DNA of 64,000 nt from CAVXJN01 sp963762165 (GTDB lineage Bacteria; Pseudomonadota; Gammaproteobacteria; JASBUN01). The translations under genes and the position numbers were made by a program. Below are positions 60,131 to 64,000 of this stretch, piece after piece (position 1 is the stretch's first letter; each line of letters begins with the position of its first letter). The DNA lies in NCBI GenBank assembly GCA_963762165.1, contig CAVXJN010000003.1, positions 1 to 64,000 on the forward strand. Reading direction: 5' to 3'. The notes under the pieces are model-generated. The model saw only the letters and a list, made by a program, of their open reading frames with translations. It did no database searches and was not told the origin of the DNA.

Positions 60131-61117
60131 TTAAGGAGACTGCAAATGCCAAATTCTAACGCTGGCATCGTCGCTGGTGGTCGCCAGGTAATGACCGTCG
60201 GCCGATAATTGAATGTAGGCGCCACATAAATCGTGAGACTGGAACCGGCGTACCACTGTGCCGGTGTCGGGATCCAGGAAGTACACAGCGTCGTCGGTCT
60301 GCCTGCTGATACTGGCGAGTTTCGTACCGTCGGCATTGAAATCGAGACTCTTGATGATGCCCCGGTGTTGGGTCGGCAACACCGTCAGCGTCGCATCTGC
60401 TACGTTCCAGCGGAACAAGTCAAACCAGCCGCCGCCATATAGCCGATGACCGTCGGGCGAGAACACCAGTGACCAGGCGTCGGTAGGAGGGCGCGCAAAC
60501 TTGCGGCTTCCGCCATCCGGTTGCCAGGCCACCACGCTGCCGTCGCTACTGCTGGAGGCGATGCTTCCAGTGGCAGAGTCCAGCGCCACAGCGCGCACCG
60601 CCGATGTGTGATCGTGATGCGTCGCCAACAAAGCAAAATCCGTCAACCGCCAAAGACGCACCGATCCGTCGTTATGTCCGGTCACGAGGCGGTGCAACGC
60701 CTCGTTCGCAACCATGTGGGTAATGGGCGCGGGCGTCTTGACTCTCTGCAACTCCGCTCCCCGGGCGTTCCAGCGCACGAGAAAAGCGTCATACCCGGCA
60801 CTCACCAACGTCCCCGATCGAAGAAACTTGAGGCCGTTCACTGAATCGCTGTGCGCGTGCCAACCGCCCGCGACTTTGCCGCTGGGCAGCGAGTACAAAC
60901 GAATGTCGCCTTCCCAGCCGCCGGATGCCAACAGCGTTTCCGCACCGTTGAACGCGACGATACTGCCCCCTAGGTGCGCATCGTCCACTCGAATGTCTGG
61001 TGGTTGCTGCGGACCGGGCGCGGCGCAGCCGGCTACCCACGTCACTACGCCGACCAGCAAAAGGCGCGTCAGCAATGGGCTCCACCGATCACTTCCCCTG
61101 GAAGATTTATGGTTCAT
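60131..61117 (-). CDS. WD40-repeat beta-propeller lipoprotein (paralogue B)
   Basis: A 328-residue predicted lipoprotein. Signal peptide LLTRLLLVGVVTWVAGC gives lipobox VAGC. The rest forms one propeller of WD40-like blades, e.g. ASGGWEGDIRLYSLPSGK, VTGHNDGSVRLWRLTDFALL, ASSSSDGSVVAWQPDGG, and the last blade SADGHYLATTSDDASVRIWH. It is about the same length as the neighbour at 61107-62078, overlaps it by 11 bases and matches it at both ends (HLGGSIVAF; HDLCGAYIQLS), so the pair arose by duplication. I chose ATG 61117; ATG 61135 is possible. Function unknown; such propellers usually scaffold protein complexes. Confidence 0.8.
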   Translation of the reverse strand: MNHKSSRGSDRWSPLLTRLLLVGVVTWVAGCAAPGPQQPPDIRVDDAHLGGSIVAFNGAETLLASGGWEGDIRLYSLPSGKVAGGWHAHSDSVNGLKFLRSGTLVSAGYDAFLVRWNARGAELQRVKTPAPITHMVANEALHRLVTGHNDGSVRLWRLTDFALLATHHDHTSAVRAVALDSATGSIASSSSDGSVVAWQPDGGSRKFARPPTDAWSLVFSPDGHRLYGGGWFDLFRWNVADATLTVLPTQHRGIIKSLDFNADGTKLASISRQTDDAVYFLDPDTGTVVRRFQSHDLCGAYIQLSADGHYLATTSDDASVRIWHLQSP

Positions 61118-62078
61118 TTTGGAATCTCGGCTCATATCGCTCGTGCAAGTCGTATAAGCGAATACTCTCATCTTCCGACGCGGTTGCCAGGTAGCGGCCG
61201 CTCGGGCTTACCCGAATCGCCCAGCCGCACGCATTGTGGGCCGACAGCCGTCGCAGGACATGATTGTCGTTTGCATCTATCAAACGCACGCCACCATCCG
61301 TGTAGCGTCCAATGGTGGCCAACGCGCGGCCGTCCGGAGTGTAGGCCATGGCAATAATGGCACCGAAGTGTTCCGTGTCGCGTATGGACAATTTGCCGCT
61401 GCGCAAATCCCAAACGAGTAACGCGAACCATGCCCCGCCTGCGAGTCGCCTGCCATCAGGCGAGAAGGCCAAGCCTTTCACTTCCCGAGGAGCATGCAGT
61501 GTGTCGACGACATTGAACTTGTGATCGAACAGCAACACCTGGTCGTCATGAGTCGCCGCAGCCAGCACGTTGCTTTTCGATGCATATGCAAGCGCGGTAA
61601 TAAATGCCCCTGCTTGCGATTGGCCACGCTCGTCCAGATTTTGTGAGTCGAACACACGCAGCGCGCCGTCAGGGTGGCCGGTTAGCAACCGATCGTGGAC
61701 GCGGTCATAGACCATTGCCGTAACCGGTGCGACTTGCACCTCATGTAATGCAGTGCCGCTCTGTACGCTCCAAACCGCGATCCTCCCGTCCTCAGCGGCA
61801 CTGATGATGGTTTGGCTGTCGCGCCAGACCAATCCACGGACTGCGCGGTGATGCATCCGAGTTTTCATCAGTCGTTTTCCGTCCGGCACATGCCACACCG
61901 CGACCGAGCCGTCATGACCGCCGCTCGCCAGCCATTCTCCGGAAGGTGAAAAGGCAACGACCGTCGCCCCCCCCAAGTGCGCATGTTCGAGCATCAGGAC
62001 GGGGCCCTGGCTCGGCTTGAAGGTTGCACAGCCGGCAACCAGCGCAAGCAAAATCAACATACCGACCAAGTGCTTCAT
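61107..62078 (-). CDS. WD40-repeat beta-propeller lipoprotein (paralogue A)
   Basis: A 323-residue predicted lipoprotein with signal peptide MKHLVGMLILLALVAGC (lipobox VAGC) and a single WD40-like propeller: AFSPSGEWLASGGHDGSVAV, ISAAEDGRIAVWSVQSG, LTGHPDGALRVFDSQNL, AFSPDGRRLAGGAWFALLVW, YTPDGRALATIGRYTDGGVR and SPSGRYLATASEDESIRLYD. ATG 62078 has GGGGG upstream. It is the first gene of the two-gene operon. Residue +2 after the Cys is Ala, so outer-membrane sorting by Lol is expected. No partner enzyme is adjacent; function unknown. Confidence 0.82.
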   Translation of the reverse strand: MKHLVGMLILLALVAGCATFKPSQGPVLMLEHAHLGGATVVAFSPSGEWLASGGHDGSVAVWHVPDGKRLMKTRMHHRAVRGLVWRDSQTIISAAEDGRIAVWSVQSGTALHEVQVAPVTAMVYDRVHDRLLTGHPDGALRVFDSQNLDERGQSQAGAFITALAYASKSNVLAAATHDDQVLLFDHKFNVVDTLHAPREVKGLAFSPDGRRLAGGAWFALLVWDLRSGKLSIRDTEHFGAIIAMAYTPDGRALATIGRYTDGGVRLIDANDNHVLRRLSAHNACGWAIRVSPSGRYLATASEDESIRLYDLHERYEPRFQNEP

Positions 62079-62290
62079 CCGACCCCCTAGATTCGCCGAT
62101 GGGCCCGCTAAGCTTGGCCCATCCGAAAGCTATCCCCAGTAGTTCCCGACTGTTGATCGTGCGTAGGTTGCGCCAAGGCTCGTAGGCATGCACGCAACAT
62201 TTCCATATCTTTGAACATCATGGATCGGACCGCCGTGCTTGACCATCCTACGGCGCGTTGCTTGGGCGGAGATGCCAATGCGGTGGCCGC

Positions 62291-62318
62291 AAAACAAACG
62301 GGGCCCGAAGGCCCCGTT
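62291..62318 (-). terminator. Intrinsic terminator of the porin gene
   Basis: On the minus strand, ACGGGGCC, loop TTCG, GGCCCCGT followed by TTGTTTTG. The stem is perfect and lies about 40 bases after the porin stop codon. Confidence 0.85.
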
Positions 62319-62358
62319 GAATCGTACTGCTTTTATTGTTGTACCTAAGATGAAAATC

Positions 62359-63411
62359 TTAGAAGTCGACGCGCATGCCAACCGTCCAGGCATCGCGGTT
62401 GCCGTCGGCACTGGCAACACCATTGGCGTCGTTTACGTCGGTGTAGGCGTAACCGCCGAACACGCGGGTCTTCTTCGACATCTTGTGAATTACGCCCACT
62501 GCGTAGTAGTCGTCCTTCTGGTCGATGGAGCTGCTGGCCACGTCGGCTTTGCCGTTACCATACTGTGCCACCAGGGTGTTGTTGCCCATCTGCAGATGGT
62601 AACCCAGGAACCAGATCTTGCCGTCGTTGCTGCCGCCGCCGGCCATATCCTGCTGGGTGTCTTCGTACTGTGCCAGGAACGTGTTGTTGCCGAACTTGTA
62701 CTTGCCGCCAACTTTCCAGGCATCATAGTTCAGGCCTGCAGGGCTGTTGTCTTCGTTGTGCGCAACCGCGACGAAGGCTTCCCAATTACCCGGGTTGAAG
62801 CTCAGCGATGCGGTGTAGTCGCCGTCGTCAACGCCACCAGGGCCGCCAGCGGCACTTTCGTCCGGGCTGTAAGTGGCCCAGATTTTGAACCCACCGAACT
62901 TGCCTTCATATCCCAAAGAATCGGTCATGAACCCATTCTGACCGAATACGCCGGTCGCCATACCGCCGTGACGACGGGCTTCCAGGTAGGTGGTGATGAA
63001 TGCGTCGTACGTTACACCACCGGTGTACTTGTAGGCGCTCTTCAGCGCGCCTGCGGTGAAGGTACCCCAGCCGCCCTTCAGGCCGACATAGGATTCGCGA
63101 TTGCCGTCATTGGGATCGCCCTGGGTGGTGTCGACCTGCCATTCGAACTTGGCGATGGCGGTCATGCCGTTGCCCAACTTCTCGGAAGCCTTCACGCCCA
63201 GACGGCCGCGCTTGAAGTCGTCCATGTTACGGCCGTCGAAACCGTTAAATTGACTGCCCTGCAGCACTACACCGTCGGTGCTGAGGTTGTCGGCATTGAT
63301 GTTCGCCAGTTCAGCCTGCAACTGGCCATACACAACTACGTCGGCCTGTGCGAACAGCGGGGCGGCACCCAGCGCTGCGCCAATGGCGACGGAAAGAAGC
63401 TTTTTGTTCAT
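62359..63411 (-). CDS. General trimeric porin (Gram-negative porin family)
   Basis: Outer-membrane porin of 350 residues. Signal peptide MNKKLLSVAIGAALGAAPLFAQA is followed by DVVVYGQLQAELANI, the usual first strand. SRLGVKASEKLGNG-type segment RGRLGVKASEKLGNGMTAIA, LKGGWGTFTAGAL, and a C-terminal TVGMRVDF ending in Phe (needed for BAM recognition) define the family (Porin_4/OmpC-like of beta- and gammaproteobacteria). ATG 63411 has GGAGG ten bases upstream. Preference for ions or solutes cannot be told. Single-gene unit with its own promoter and terminator. Confidence 0.92.
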   Translation of the reverse strand: MNKKLLSVAIGAALGAAPLFAQADVVVYGQLQAELANINADNLSTDGVVLQGSQFNGFDGRNMDDFKRGRLGVKASEKLGNGMTAIAKFEWQVDTTQGDPNDGNRESYVGLKGGWGTFTAGALKSAYKYTGGVTYDAFITTYLEARRHGGMATGVFGQNGFMTDSLGYEGKFGGFKIWATYSPDESAAGGPGGVDDGDYTASLSFNPGNWEAFVAVAHNEDNSPAGLNYDAWKVGGKYKFGNNTFLAQYEDTQQDMAGGGSNDGKIWFLGYHLQMGNNTLVAQYGNGKADVASSSIDQKDDYYAVGVIHKMSKKTRVFGGYAYTDVNDANGVASADGNRDAWTVGMRVDF

Positions 63412-63460
63412 TCAGTTATCCTCCGAACTTAAGGATGAGGTTTATTGTTCCGCGGGAAGG

Positions 63461-63488
63461 AATATAGCAGGTCCGTGTATCGATGCAA
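63461..63488 (-). promoter_or_regulatory. Sigma70-type promoter of the porin gene
   Basis: On the minus strand, TTGCAT (63488-63483), a 16-base spacer and TATATT (63466-63461). This gives a leader of about 45 bases before the ATG at 63411. Confidence 0.65.
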
Positions 63489-64000
63489 CAACTTTTTTCA
63501 AAAAAGCTACAACGCCTGCCAGTTGTTGTAGTTTTGCAACAACACGCCCGAAGCGCGAGAGCGGCGCCGTGGTCTGAATGCGTCCGGGCTCCAGCAGCGT
63601 TCGCACCCCGAACGGCAGCGCTTCCTCCATGCGCGCGGGCCGACCCGGACACGACGGGACGGTACGGAACGACGGCTGCCTGCGCTTGGCCACTGGCGAC
63701 GCGAAATCGGCGCGCGCCCATACCGAATCCGATGGTCGCGACGGTTTCGACGGCGGTGAAAACAAGGGGCAGGTCATGGGGCCGCTGTGCGCGCCGGAAA
63801 GGGTGGCCACTAGAACTGCAACAATACGAAATGCACGCGGCGGGCAAGGGCGCCCGTTGGATGTTGCGTCGCCACTCAGTTCCAACACCGGCTCTGCTTG
63901 CGACGCTCCCAAACAAAAAAGTCCACAGGGCGCGCTGCGCGCGCCGGAAAAGAATTGATCCGTTGCCCCTGCTTGCAGCAAAAAGCCCGTGGCGGCCATA
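63489..64000. other. Upstream region of the porin without a recognisable gene
   Basis: About 510 bases. Directly upstream of the porin promoter lie CTTTTTT-C-AAAAAAG (about 63492-63506) and a 7-base inverted repeat GTTGTTG/CAACAAC (about 63522-63543). Further right, the sequence GCGCGCCGGAAA occurs twice (about 63789 and 63939). Open frames on both strands (63416-63916 and 63442-63999 reverse, 63578-63958 forward) lack ribosome binding sites and family features. Confidence 0.4.

Noticed and set aside
62239..63432. Forward open frame of 397 codons opposite the porin
   Set aside because: Antisense shadow; it runs through the porin terminator and promoter.

Overview
The window is about 64 kb of GC-rich, tightly packed chromosomal DNA from a gammaproteobacterium. 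Three conserved neighbourhoods point to this: (i) mrdA-rodA-mltB-rlpA-dacA-D-amino-acid aminotransferase-DUF493-lipB-lipA; (ii) murU-amgK next to lptD-surA-pdxA-rsmA and apaG-apaH; (iii) ygfB-pepP-ubiH-ubiI divergent from a ZapB-like gene, zapA and a 6S RNA. The split glycine decarboxylase (gcvPA/gcvPB) suggests a purple-sulfur-like or other early-branching gammaproteobacterium rather than an enteric one; that placement is inference. No insertion sequences, integrases, CRISPR arrays, tRNAs or rRNAs were found.

Layout. 1-8.9 kb (+): cell elongation and wall remodelling (PBP2, RodA, MltB, RlpA, PBP5/6), a D-amino acid aminotransferase, lipoate attachment and synthesis, and an ElyC/SanA-like membrane protein. 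9-13.2 kb (-): a GCS2-type ligase with an M14 deacylase, then MurU and AmgK of muropeptide recycling. 13.3-17.7 kb (-): an RND pump and its adaptor. 17.8-24.7 kb (+): lptD, surA, pdxA, an unrecognised beta-barrel protein, rsmA. 24.7-29.5 kb: small exported proteins, pgl-glk and a DUF945 protein, which separate rsmA from apaG-apaH (29.7-31 kb). 31-34.4 kb (-): folA, thyA, lgt, an RlmI-like methyltransferase. 34.7-37.6 kb (+): a DUF255 thioredoxin-like protein and CysZ. 37.7-44.6 kb (-): a PfkB kinase, dgkA and the glycine cleavage operon gcvT-gcvH-gcvPA-tpx-gcvPB behind a tandem glycine riboswitch. 44.6-50.3 kb (-): a CPA1 antiporter, ubiI, ubiH, pepP, ygfB. 50.5-53.2 kb (+): ZapB-like gene, zapA, 6S RNA, an EVE protein and a lysine-rich histone-H1-like protein. 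53.2-64 kb: ilvA, rpiA, DUF2905, a 1284-residue FAD/Fe-S dehydrogenase, two tandem WD40 lipoproteins and a general porin.

How the parts connect. Much of the window serves the envelope: wall synthesis and recycling, LPS insertion, outer-membrane protein folding, lipoprotein maturation and a porin. A second theme is lipoate and one-carbon metabolism: LipB/LipA make the cofactor carried by GcvH, and GcvT, ThyA and FolA share the folate pool.

Quality warning. mrdA, rodA, mltB, lipA, the ElyC-like gene and thyA are broken by single-base indels. Most lie in short runs of one base, and correcting them restores family motifs and lengths (thyA becomes exactly 264 codons). I read these as sequencing or assembly errors, not decay. 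The best candidates for new biology are the WD40 lipoprotein pair, the thiol peroxidase inside the glycine cleavage operon, the apparently leaderless ZapB-like gene, the lysine-rich protein with its palindromic promoter region, and the ligase/deacylase module.
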